Of a stretch of DNA of 64,000 nucleotides, positions 1-7,415 are shown piece after piece; position 1 is the first letter of the stretch, and each line of letters starts with the position of its first letter. The notes beneath the pieces are model-generated. The model had not been told where the DNA came from. It made no database searches and worked only from the letters and a program-made list of their open reading frames with translations. The stretch lies in contig NZ_NPJG01000042.1 of assembly GCF_002251245.1 (NCBI RefSeq), positions 186,001 to 250,000 on the forward strand, written 5' to 3'. Position numbers and translations under genes: made by a program. The stretch is from Prevotella sp. P5-92. Its GTDB lineage: Bacteria; Bacteroidota; Bacteroidia; Bacteroidales; Bacteroidaceae.

Positions 1-1
1 C

Positions 2-757
2 ATCCCTACCGACATTGGTATCGTCGTAAACGAATTCCTTATGCAGTACTTCCCCGGAATCATGGATTATAACTTTACTGCAAAAGTGGAACAGAAGTTT
101 GACGAGATTGCAGAAGGAACCGAGCACTGGACCGACATGATGAAGGACTTCTACAAAGACTTCGAGCCCGAAGTGGAGAAGACCCTTAACGCACGCTCTG
201 AACATAAGGCCGGAGAACGGGAGATAGGCATCGACCCGAAGTCGGGCAAACCCGTATTTGTGAAAATAGGACGCTTCGGACCCGTGGTACAGATTGGTAG
301 CGCTGATGATGCCGAGAAGCCACAATTCGCCCAGTTGCCCTCAGATATGAGTATGGAGACACTGACAATGGAAGAGGCAATGGAGTTGTTCAAGTTGCCT
401 CGCACCGTGGGTGAGTACGAAGGCAAGACTATCACCATAGGAGCAGGACGCTTCGGACCGTACATATTCCACAACAAGAAGTATGTCTCGTTGCCAAAGG
501 GCGCCGACCCTTTGACCTTCACGCTCGAAGACTCGATTAAACTGATAGAGGACAAGAGAAAAGAAGAAAAGGAACGTCACTTGAAGAAATTTGAGGAAGA
601 CGCTAAGTTGGAAGTGCTCAACGGAAGATATGGCCCATACATCGCCTACGACGGGAAGAATTTCAGACTTCCGAAGAATCTCCACGAAAGGGCTGCTGAA
701 CTGACATACGAGGAGTGTATGGAGATAATAAACAACACTCCTGTGAAGAAAAAATAA
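2..757 (+). CDS. topA: DNA topoisomerase I, C-terminal part (partial at window start)
   Basis: The frame is open from base 2, so the gene begins upstream of the window. The first codons read IPTDIGIVVNEFLMQYF, the conserved end of the type IA topoisomerase catalytic core. What follows is the C-terminal tail that binds single-stranded DNA, with three copies of a GRFGP-type repeat: GRFGPVVQIG, GRFGPYIFHNKKYVSLP and GRYGPYIAYDGKNFRLP. These short repeats replace the zinc fingers of the E. coli enzyme, as is usual in Bacteroidetes. The enzyme relaxes negative supercoils. It is followed after 16 bases by aroK on the same strand, so the two may be co-transcribed. The catalytic tyrosine lies outside the window and cannot be checked. 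Confidence 0.93.
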   Translation: MPTDIGIVVNEFLMQYFPGIMDYNFTAKVEQKFDEIAEGTEHWTDMMKDFYKDFEPEVEKTLNARSEHKAGEREIGIDPKSGKPVFVKIGRFGPVVQIGSADDAEKPQFAQLPSDMSMETLTMEEAMELFKLPRTVGEYEGKTITIGAGRFGPYIFHNKKYVSLPKGADPLTFTLEDSIKLIEDKRKEEKERHLKKFEEDAKLEVLNGRYGPYIAYDGKNFRLPKNLHERAAELTYEECMEIINNTPVKKK

Positions 758-773
758 TAATGAACCAAACAAA

Positions 774-1304
774 GTGAAAAGAATAATTCTAATAGGATAT
801 ATGGGGGCCGGGAAGACTACGGTGGGCAAGCAGCTCGCCGACTCTCTCGGGCTCAAGTTCTATGACCTTGATTGGTATATAGAGACACGGATGCACAAGA
901 AAGTGTCTGACATCTTCGCCGAAAGAGGGGAAGACGGTTTCAGAACCATCGAACGTAACATGTTGCATGAAGTGGCAGAATTTGAAGACGTGGTAATCAG
1001 TTGCGGAGGAGGTACACCTTGCTTCTTCGACAATATGGACTATCTCAACCAACAGGGCGATGTGATATATCTTAAGGCCAGGCCAGACGTGCTGTATAAG
1101 CATCTCTTGATGGGAAAGACCGAGCGCCCGTTGATCATAGGGAAAACAAAGGAACAATTGCTTGAATTCATCAACGAGCAGCTCGCAAAAAGGGAACCTT
1201 ACTATACAAAGGCGAAATATTCGCTTGACGTAAGTCTGATGGACAACTACGAGAAAATAAAAATATCTGTACAAAAAGCTAAAGAACTATTGGGAATAGA
1301 ATGA
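774..1304 (+). CDS. aroK: Shikimate kinase
   Basis: Phosphorylates shikimate to shikimate 3-phosphate in aromatic amino acid synthesis, in the cytoplasm. The 176-residue length is typical. The Walker A loop GYMGAGKTT is at residues 8-16; the substrate-binding stretch DLDWYIE, the GGGTPCF glycine motif (shikimate site) and the lid region around KTERPL are all visible. The start is GTG at 774: an ATG at 760 runs into a stop after five codons and is out of frame, and starting at 774 puts the P-loop at the normal distance from the N-terminus. The stop overlaps the speA start by 4 bases (ATGA), so the two genes are translationally coupled. Confidence 0.95.
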   Translation: MKRIILIGYMGAGKTTVGKQLADSLGLKFYDLDWYIETRMHKKVSDIFAERGEDGFRTIERNMLHEVAEFEDVVISCGGGTPCFFDNMDYLNQQGDVIYLKARPDVLYKHLLMGKTERPLIIGKTKEQLLEFINEQLAKREPYYTKAKYSLDVSLMDNYEKIKISVQKAKELLGIE

Positions 1305-3193
1305 AAAAATGGACTATTGAAGACTCAAAGGAGCTCTACAACATCACAGGGTGGGGAACCTCTTATTTTGGCATTAACGACCGAGGCGATGTTTATGTCA
1401 CACCATGTAAGAATAATACGCAGATCGATTTGCGTGAGGTGATGGATGAATTGGCGCTGAGGGATGTCACGCCTCCTGTCTTGCTGAGATTTCCAGACAT
1501 ACTGGACAACCGTATTGAGAAGACCAGTAGCTGTTTCAAAAAAGCTGCGCAGGAGTATAACTTCAAAGGTGAGAATTTCATCATCTATCCTATTAAGACA
1601 AATCAGATGCAACCCGTGGTAGAGGAAATTATCAGCCACGGACGAAAGTTTAATCTCGGTCTTGAAGCCGGTTCAAAGCCGGAATTACACGCGGTGATTG
1701 CTGTACAGTGCCAGAGTGACTCGCTCATCATCTGTAACGGATACAAAGACCAAAGCTACATCGAACTCGCACTGCTTGCGCAAAAAATGGGGAAGAGAGT
1801 GTTTATCGTGGTAGAGAAACCCAACGAACTCGAACTCATTGCACGCGAGGCTAAGAAACTCAATGTCAAGCCTAATCTTGGAATAAGGATAAAATTGGCT
1901 TCATCAGGCAGCGGAAAGTGGGAAGAAAGTGGAGGCGATGCCAGCAAGTTCGGTCTGACAAGCATGGAACTTCTCGAAGCTCTTGACATGCTTGATAAGA
2001 AAGGCATGAGGGATTGTCTTAGACTCATACATTTCCATATAGGCAGCCAAATCACCAAGATAAGAAGAATACAAGCTGCCCTCAGAGAGGCTTCCATGTT
2101 CTATATACAGCTTCATAAGATGGGATACAATGTGGATTTCGTCGATTGCGGTGGAGGCTTGGGAGTTGATTATGACGGCACGCGCTCGCCAAGTAGCGAG
2201 AGCTCGGTCAACTACTCCATACAAGAATATGTGAATGACTGTATCTACACTTTTGTAGATGCCGCTGACAAGAATAATCTTCCGCACCCAAATATCATTA
2301 CAGAGAGTGGACGCTCGCTCACTGCTCATCACTCGGTGCTCGTGATAGATGTGTTGGAGACAGCCTCTTTACCTGAAATGCCTGAGGAGTATGAGCCAGA
2401 TGCAAGTAGCCATCAACTCGTTAAAGACCTATATGATATCTGGGACAACCTCAATCCAAGGTCGATGCTCGAGGACTGGCACGACGCTGAGCAGATACGG
2501 GAAGAGTGTCTCGACCTTTTCACTCACGGACTCGTAGATCTTAAGACAAGGGCAGAAATAGAGAGCATGTATTGGAGCGTGTGCCATGAAATAAATATCT
2601 TGGCAAAACATCTCAAACATACGCCAGAAGAACTGATGAATCTCGACAAGCTCCTTGCCGATAAGTATTTCTGTAACTTCTCCCTCTTTCAGTCACTGCC
2701 TGACTCGTGGGCCATCGACCAACTGTTCCCAATAGTACCCATTCAGCGACTTGCAGAAAGACCTACCAGGAGCGCCACGTTGCAAGACATCACTTGTGAC
2801 AGCGATGGAAAGATCACAAACTTTGTCACCAATCGCAATAACTCACATATATTGCCCGTACATAGTATAAAGAAAAACGAGATGTACTATCTCGGCGTGT
2901 TCCTTGTCGGTGCATACCAGGAGATACTTGGCGACATGCACAACCTCTTTGGCGACACTACGGCCGTACATGTAAGTGTCAAGGATGATTCCTATCATAT
3001 CGATCAGATAATAGACGGCGAAACAGTGGCTGAGGTGCTCGACTATGTGCAGTATAACCCACGAAAGCTTGTTAGACAGCTCGAGGTGTGGGTGACAAAG
3101 AGCGTGAAAGACGGAAAGATAACCCTGGAGGAAGGAAAAGAATTCCTTTCCAACTATCGCTCAGGACTTTACGGATATACTTATTTGGAATAA
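1301..3193 (+). CDS. speA: Biosynthetic arginine decarboxylase
   Basis: A PLP enzyme that converts arginine to agmatine, the first step of polyamine synthesis by the agmatine route. The 630-residue length and fold-III features fit the SpeA family: the PLP lysine in YPIKTNQ near residue 99, the LGLEAGSKPEL stretch, the phosphate-binding glycine run CGGGLGVDYDG, and a large C-terminal insertion. It overlaps aroK by 4 bases and its stop is directly followed by the argB start with no spacer. An enzyme that consumes arginine is therefore in one transcript with the kinase that commits glutamate to arginine. Agmatine-processing genes are not in this window. Confidence 0.95.
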   Translation: MKKWTIEDSKELYNITGWGTSYFGINDRGDVYVTPCKNNTQIDLREVMDELALRDVTPPVLLRFPDILDNRIEKTSSCFKKAAQEYNFKGENFIIYPIKTNQMQPVVEEIISHGRKFNLGLEAGSKPELHAVIAVQCQSDSLIICNGYKDQSYIELALLAQKMGKRVFIVVEKPNELELIAREAKKLNVKPNLGIRIKLASSGSGKWEESGGDASKFGLTSMELLEALDMLDKKGMRDCLRLIHFHIGSQITKIRRIQAALREASMFYIQLHKMGYNVDFVDCGGGLGVDYDGTRSPSSESSVNYSIQEYVNDCIYTFVDAADKNNLPHPNIITESGRSLTAHHSVLVIDVLETASLPEMPEEYEPDASSHQLVKDLYDIWDNLNPRSMLEDWHDAEQIREECLDLFTHGLVDLKTRAEIESMYWSVCHEINILAKHLKHTPEELMNLDKLLADKYFCNFSLFQSLPDSWAIDQLFPIVPIQRLAERPTRSATLQDITCDSDGKITNFVTNRNNSHILPVHSIKKNEMYYLGVFLVGAYQEILGDMHNLFGDTTAVHVSVKDDSYHIDQIIDGETVAEVLDYVQYNPRKLVRQLEVWVTKSVKDGKITLEEGKEFLSNYRSGLYGYTYLE

Positions 3194-3970
3194 ATGAAAC
3201 AATTGACAGTAATAAAGGTGGGAGGTGCTGTGGTCGAAGACGAGGCACAGCTCTCCCAACTGCTTAAGGATTTCTCTTCCATCGCAGGCCCTAAGGTCCT
3301 CGTGCATGGAGGAGGACGTAGTGCTACCAAAGTTGCCGCCCAACTTGGTATAGAGACAAAGATGGTGAACGGGCGTCGTGTCACTGATGCAGAAATGCTT
3401 GATGTAGTGACAATGGTATATGGAGGACTGGTCAACAAGCGTGTCGTTGCTCGTCTTCAGGCTCACGGCGTGAATGCCATTGGACTTACAGGTGCCGATG
3501 TGGATGTCATCCGTTCACATAAACGACCACCCAAAGATGGTATCGACTATGGGTTTGTAGGCGATGTGGATCGTGCAGACGGCAAGATGCTATCTACTCT
3601 CGTTGAGGCTGGAATAGTTCCGGTTATGGCACCACTCACTCATGATGGCGCAGGACATATTCTTAATACCAATGCAGATACTATTGCGGGCGAGACCGCA
3701 AAGGCATTGGCACAATATTATGACGTGACATTGGTTTATTGCTTTGAGAAAAAAGGAGTGCTATCCAATCCTGATGACGATGATAGCGTTATTCCTGTCA
3801 TCACCCGAAACGACTTCAGACATTATGTCGAAGACGGAACCGTCAGCGGAGGCATGATACCTAAAATAGAAAATGCTTTTCAAGCGATTGACGCTGGAGT
3901 AAAAAAAGTAGTGATAACATGCGCATCGGCTATTGACGGGAACAACGGAACGGTAATTAACAACCTTTAA
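3194..3970 (+). CDS. argB: N-acetylglutamate (or N-succinylglutamate) kinase
   Basis: Phosphorylates N-acylglutamate, the second step of arginine synthesis. The 258-residue amino-acid-kinase fold shows IKVGGAVV at the N-terminus, LVHGGGRSATKVAAQLG for the substrate, and a C-terminal GGMIPKIENAFQAI. The start directly abuts the speA stop. In Bacteroidetes the arginine route can run through N-succinyl rather than N-acetyl intermediates (established for the B. fragilis transcarbamylase), so the acyl group cannot be decided from this sequence. The rest of the pathway in this window (argG, argC, argD and a GNAT enzyme) sits 40 kb away. An ECF-type promoter for the next operon lies just after the stop. 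Confidence 0.93.
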   Translation: MKQLTVIKVGGAVVEDEAQLSQLLKDFSSIAGPKVLVHGGGRSATKVAAQLGIETKMVNGRRVTDAEMLDVVTMVYGGLVNKRVVARLQAHGVNAIGLTGADVDVIRSHKRPPKDGIDYGFVGDVDRADGKMLSTLVEAGIVPVMAPLTHDGAGHILNTNADTIAGETAKALAQYYDVTLVYCFEKKGVLSNPDDDDSVIPVITRNDFRHYVEDGTVSGGMIPKIENAFQAIDAGVKKVVITCASAIDGNNGTVINNL

Positions 3971-3981
3971 CGTGCTCGGCC

Positions 3982-4010
3982 TGTAACATTCCCGCCTTTT
4001 CATTCGTCTT
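3982..4010 (+). promoter_or_regulatory. ECF-sigma-type promoter
   Basis: TGTAACA at 3982-3988 and CGTCTT at 4005-4010, with the AAC and CGT cores 17 bases apart. This is the usual layout of ECF-dependent promoters (AAC near -35, CGT near -10). It lies just upstream of the ECF sigma gene at 4025, which suggests autoregulation. The assignment rests on pattern only. Confidence 0.55.
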
Positions 4011-4024
4011 TACCTTAGAAGGGT

Positions 4025-4543
4025 ATGAAAAATATCAGTTTCCGAAACGATGTATTGCCGTTGAAGAACAAACTTTACCGGCTCGCCCTACGTATTACGA
4101 TGAATAATGCGGAGGCCGAGGATGTCGTGCAGGACACAATGATAAAGGTATGGAGTAAGCGTGAGCAGTGGAACGAGATAGAGTCTATCGAGGCATTATG
4201 CTTCACCATCTGCAGAAATACGGCTCTCGACAGAACGAGGAAGGCTGGAAACGCCAACGAATCGCTCGATGAAAGCTATAGAAACACACCAGATTATTCT
4301 TATTCTTCCAACCCTGAAGAGATAGCAGAAGCGCGCGACCGCCTTGAAGTAGTTAAACGTCTCATAAGTTCACTGCCAGAAAAACAACGTACGGTGATAC
4401 ATCTGCGTGATATAGAAGGCAAAAGCTACCGCGAGATCGCAACTATCATGGGCATTAGCGACGAGCAAGTGAAGGTCAACCTCTTTAGGGCAAGACAGAT
4501 AATAAAGACAGAATTCTCAAAAACAGATAATTATGGACTATAA
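4025..4543 (+). CDS. ECF-type RNA polymerase sigma factor
   Basis: A 172-residue sigma-70 family protein with only regions 2 and 4. Region 2 shows the typical AEDVVQDTMIKVWSKR core-binding helix (about residues 31-46). Region 4 shows LPEKQRTVIHLRDIEGKSYREIA with a following helix-turn-helix (about 115-155). It overlaps the next gene by 11 bases; that gene encodes a single-pass membrane protein and is the likely cognate anti-sigma factor. The start ATG at 4025 follows an ECF-type promoter by about 15 bases. The signal it senses is unknown. Confidence 0.92.
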   Translation: MKNISFRNDVLPLKNKLYRLALRITMNNAEAEDVVQDTMIKVWSKREQWNEIESIEALCFTICRNTALDRTRKAGNANESLDESYRNTPDYSYSSNPEEIAEARDRLEVVKRLISSLPEKQRTVIHLRDIEGKSYREIATIMGISDEQVKVNLFRARQIIKTEFSKTDNYGL

Positions 4544-5066
4544 GTATATAGAACAACTGTTGGAGCGCTATTGGCAATGCGAAACTTCCCTTGAGGAAGA
4601 GAGCATCTTGCAGACATTCTTCGCACAGAAGGAGGTCCCGACAGAGTTTCTCAAATACAAAGGTCTGTTTTCGCTTCCTATGGAGGAGAAACAAGAGAAT
4701 TTCCTTGGGGCTGACTTCGACAAGAAAGTGCTTGCTGCCATCGAAGAAGAAGGCAGTCATGTCAAGGTAAAGGCTATAAGAGTGTCTCTACGCGAAAGGT
4801 TGATGCCGCTATTCAAGTCGGCTGCCGTCGTGGCCATAATCCTCTCGCTTGGTGGTGCCGCTCAGTTCCAGTTCGGCAAGAATGGCAGTACTGACGAAAT
4901 AAACTATGCTGACTATAAGGACACATATAAAGATCCGGCAATGGCATACGACCAGGTAGAGGATGCCTTGGAGCTAATCTCTGAGGGATTCTGCCAGTCG
5001 GCAGAAGGTGACTCTTCAGTTAGCATACATAAGGCCGCAACAACAGATATCAAGACTGCGGAATGA
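4533..5066 (+). CDS. Single-pass membrane protein, probable anti-sigma factor
   Basis: A 177-residue protein with an acidic cytoplasmic N-terminus containing YIEQLLERYWQCETSLEEE, the pattern seen in many Bacteroidetes proteins that follow an ECF gene (a short helix bundle with YW and C.TS..EE). One hydrophobic helix lies near residues 90-107, followed by a periplasmic tail of about 70 residues. No HxxxCxxC zinc motif is present, so it is not a ZAS-type anti-sigma factor. It overlaps the sigma gene by 11 bases and the next gene by 4. Operon position and topology support an anti-sigma role; there is no direct proof. Confidence 0.7.
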   Translation: MDYKYIEQLLERYWQCETSLEEESILQTFFAQKEVPTEFLKYKGLFSLPMEEKQENFLGADFDKKVLAAIEEEGSHVKVKAIRVSLRERLMPLFKSAAVVAIILSLGGAAQFQFGKNGSTDEINYADYKDTYKDPAMAYDQVEDALELISEGFCQSAEGDSSVSIHKAATTDIKTAE

Positions 5067-5566
5067 AAAGGATTGCTTGTCTCGTCTCGTTTGTGGTGGT
5101 TGCCATCACCTCACTTGCTCAGCGGAGCGTAGATTTTGCGTCGAAGTACATGGCTTGTTGTAATGGTGACACGTTGGTGAAGTGTGTTACTATCGGACCG
5201 AAGATGATGGAACAACTGACGAAGCATCATGACGCTAACAGCAACGAGTATATCGACCAGGCTATACAAAAGCTGAAGTCGGCAAGAATAATTATTTCTA
5301 ATGTCAACGGCGAGGACTATTATATCAAGGCAGAGAATCTGCTGAAGAGATATCCCAAGAGGTTCCGTCATGACAAGGATTATCATAATGCTCATGCCAT
5401 GGGCACCTTCTACCAAAGGATGTCAAAGGACGGAAAGGTGGTAGAATTGGTGATGTTGCACAACGATACTGTAAAGAATGCCATGGTGATAGTTAACCTT
5501 ACGGGAGATATCGATGAGGAGTTCACTGAGCTTTTGTCGAAGAATCTCGGAAATAAGAATAGATAA
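5063..5566 (+). CDS. Exported DUF4252-like protein
   Basis: 167 residues with a signal peptide (MKRIACLVSFVVVAITSLAQ, cleavage expected near residue 20). The mature part shows spaced motifs typical of the DUF4252 family, including a C-terminal VIVNLTGDIDEEFTELL. The function of this family is unknown. It is coupled to the sigma/anti-sigma pair by a 4-base ATGA overlap, so it may be the output or a sensor of that circuit. No lipobox is seen; it is probably periplasmic. Confidence 0.7.
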   Translation: MKRIACLVSFVVVAITSLAQRSVDFASKYMACCNGDTLVKCVTIGPKMMEQLTKHHDANSNEYIDQAIQKLKSARIIISNVNGEDYYIKAENLLKRYPKRFRHDKDYHNAHAMGTFYQRMSKDGKVVELVMLHNDTVKNAMVIVNLTGDIDEEFTELLSKNLGNKNR

Positions 5567-5661
5567 TTTCTATGCTTTCTCTATAATATAAAATCATGTT
5601 TAGTAAAACTTGAAACTGTGAAGTTTCGATTCTCTCAAATTTTTCATAACATACTATTTAT

Positions 5662-5694
5662 AAGGGTCGCATGTCATCAATGACAGCGACCCTT
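5662..5694. terminator. Bidirectional terminator hairpin between convergent genes
   Basis: AAGGGTCGC (5662-5670) pairs with GCGACCCTT (5686-5694), and the inner TGTCAT/ATGACA extends the stem, leaving a tiny loop. It lies between the end of the DUF4252-like gene (plus) and the CPBP gene (minus), and the last codons and stop of the CPBP gene are inside the hairpin. Confidence 0.7.
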
Positions 5695-6450
5695 GTCTTT
5701 GTATATGTTCCATATTGCGGGAATGAAGATACATAACGAGAACAATATCGCAAGTATCATTGATGTAGTGTTGCCCGCAAAGATATCCGAGAGCTTCATG
5801 TCTGGGTCGGGGAACCTCACTGCCATAAGGTAGGCGATGGTGTTGTTTGCGGTATGAAAGACAACTCCAGGGAGGATGCTGTTGGTCTTTGCATACAACC
5901 ATCCTAAGAGTAAGCCCATCAGGAATGCGTGCGGCATCTGTGCCGGATTGACGTGTATGAGGGCGAATATCACAGCAGAGATGCAGATGGCCATCCACTT
6001 GTTGCTTATCGTCTTTTGCAGTTCTCTTAGTATTGCTCCGCGAAAAACGGCTTCTTCTGATAAGGGAGCCATTATGGCCAACACAAAATAGCCTCCAGGC
6101 ACATGGACGATTTTCATCAGTGTGTCGCTCATGGTGTCAGGGAGAGCCGGCATTAATTCCTGTAAGGCTAATGAGGGGATTGTAGCTCCGAGAGCAGCCA
6201 GTGAGCACCATGCTAATGTGGCCCAGGGACGGCTTCTGACATATTCTGTTCCCTTTGGAGTGAACTTGGCGCAGAAAAACAATATGAGCGTCAGCAATCC
6301 TGCTGCCGCAGACGAAATGACAAGCATCAATCCGCTATCGCTTTTCTGCCCAAATATAGGGGCTATAGCTCCAATAACTAATGTGATTAAGACCTGTATG
6401 GCAACAAATGCCACGAGATAGAGTGTAGTGTTTAATAATGTTCTTTTCAT
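5677..6450 (-). CDS. CPBP-family intramembrane metalloprotease (Abi/CAAX-like)
   Basis: 257 residues with about seven hydrophobic segments. The three conserved CPBP motifs are present: EEAVFRG (EExxxR), FALIHVN (FxxxH) and HTANN (HxxxN). These make up the glutamate/histidine metal site of the type II CAAX protease family. Members process prenylated proteins in eukaryotes; in bacteria they are linked to bacteriocin self-immunity or protein processing, but the substrate here is unknown. It overlaps ribF by 4 bases and ends a three-gene minus-strand group (ATPase, ribF, CPBP). It sits in the inner membrane. Confidence 0.85.
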   Translation of the reverse strand: MKRTLLNTTLYLVAFVAIQVLITLVIGAIAPIFGQKSDSGLMLVISSAAAGLLTLILFFCAKFTPKGTEYVRSRPWATLAWCSLAALGATIPSLALQELMPALPDTMSDTLMKIVHVPGGYFVLAIMAPLSEEAVFRGAILRELQKTISNKWMAICISAVIFALIHVNPAQMPHAFLMGLLLGWLYAKTNSILPGVVFHTANNTIAYLMAVRFPDPDMKLSDIFAGNTTSMILAILFSLCIFIPAIWNIYKDKGRCH

Positions 6451-7379
6451 AAAAGAATGTGTTTTCTTATTTCGTTTTCGTCGTTCTGCAATTGATGTTT
6501 CAATTCCGCTGCCGACTTGAACTTCCGTTCGTCGCGTATTTTCTTGAAGAAAGTTATTGAGATTTGTTTGCCGTAAATATTGCCGTTGAAGTCAAAGATA
6601 TTCGCTTCTATCGTTCTATCCTTACCTTCGAAAGTGGGACGCTGTCCGATGTTAAGCATCGCTTTCCTATCTGCTTGTTCACCGGCAATGCGCACCATCA
6701 CGGCATAAACGCCGTTGGCTGGAATCATCTTGTAGGCAGAGTCGGGATGGATATTTGCAGTGGGAAATCCTAATCCTGTACCAATATGGTGCCCGCTTTC
6801 CACATGCCCCAGCAGTGTGTAACGATAGCCCAGGCAGTTTGCGGCAAGATCTACTTCGCCCTCGGAAATCAGCGCCCTTACCACAGACGAGCTGACGTTA
6901 ACTCCTTCGTAGATATACGGTTTGCCTAATATCACCTCCATTCCCATCTGTTCGCCATATCTCACGTAGTCGTCAAAGCCCTCGCTGCGATTGTGGCCGA
7001 AACGATGGTCGTAGCCAGTGATCAACACCTTCACACCTAACTTCTCTGACAAGATATAGCGCATGAAATCGTGTGCAGACATTGACGCCATTTCCTTGTC
7101 GAAGGGTAGTACTATGCAATTGTCAATCCCGGCTTTTTCGAGTAATACGAGTTTTTCTTCTGTTGTGGAAAGGAGTTGCGGCATAAAGTCGGTCTTTACC
7201 ACTTGACGTGGATGACGGTCGAAAGTCACCACTGTAGAAGTTAAGCCCATGGCTTTCGCCCGTTCTGTAACCTCGCCAATCAGATGCTGATGTCCGCGGT
7301 GTATTCCGTCGAAGAATCCGATGGTTGCCACACAGGGACTCATACCTGATACTCCATCTCCATATAATATCGTGTTCAT
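6447..7379 (-). CDS. ribF: Bifunctional riboflavin kinase / FAD synthetase
   Basis: Makes FMN from riboflavin and FAD from FMN. The N-terminal nucleotidyltransferase half shows ATIGFFDGIHRGHQHLI (about residues 18-34, the HxGH-type site) and a TGYDHRFGHNR stretch. The C-terminal flavokinase half shows GTGLGFPTANI and NGVYAVMVRI. The 310-residue length is normal. It sits 36 bases after the ATPase gene and overlaps the CPBP gene by 4 bases. The link to these neighbours has no obvious metabolic reason. Confidence 0.95.
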   Translation of the reverse strand: MNTILYGDGVSGMSPCVATIGFFDGIHRGHQHLIGEVTERAKAMGLTSTVVTFDRHPRQVVKTDFMPQLLSTTEEKLVLLEKAGIDNCIVLPFDKEMASMSAHDFMRYILSEKLGVKVLITGYDHRFGHNRSEGFDDYVRYGEQMGMEVILGKPYIYEGVNVSSSVVRALISEGEVDLAANCLGYRYTLLGHVESGHHIGTGLGFPTANIHPDSAYKMIPANGVYAVMVRIAGEQADRKAMLNIGQRPTFEGKDRTIEANIFDFNGNIYGKQISITFFKKIRDERKFKSAAELKHQLQNDENEIRKHILL

Positions 7380-7415
7380 AGGAAATAATAAAAAGTCTTG
7401 TTTGTCGTCGTCTTC

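Noticed and set aside
5567..5661. Small gene between the DUF4252-like and CPBP genes
   Set aside because: Only an A/T-rich spacer and a hairpin; no frame of useful length.
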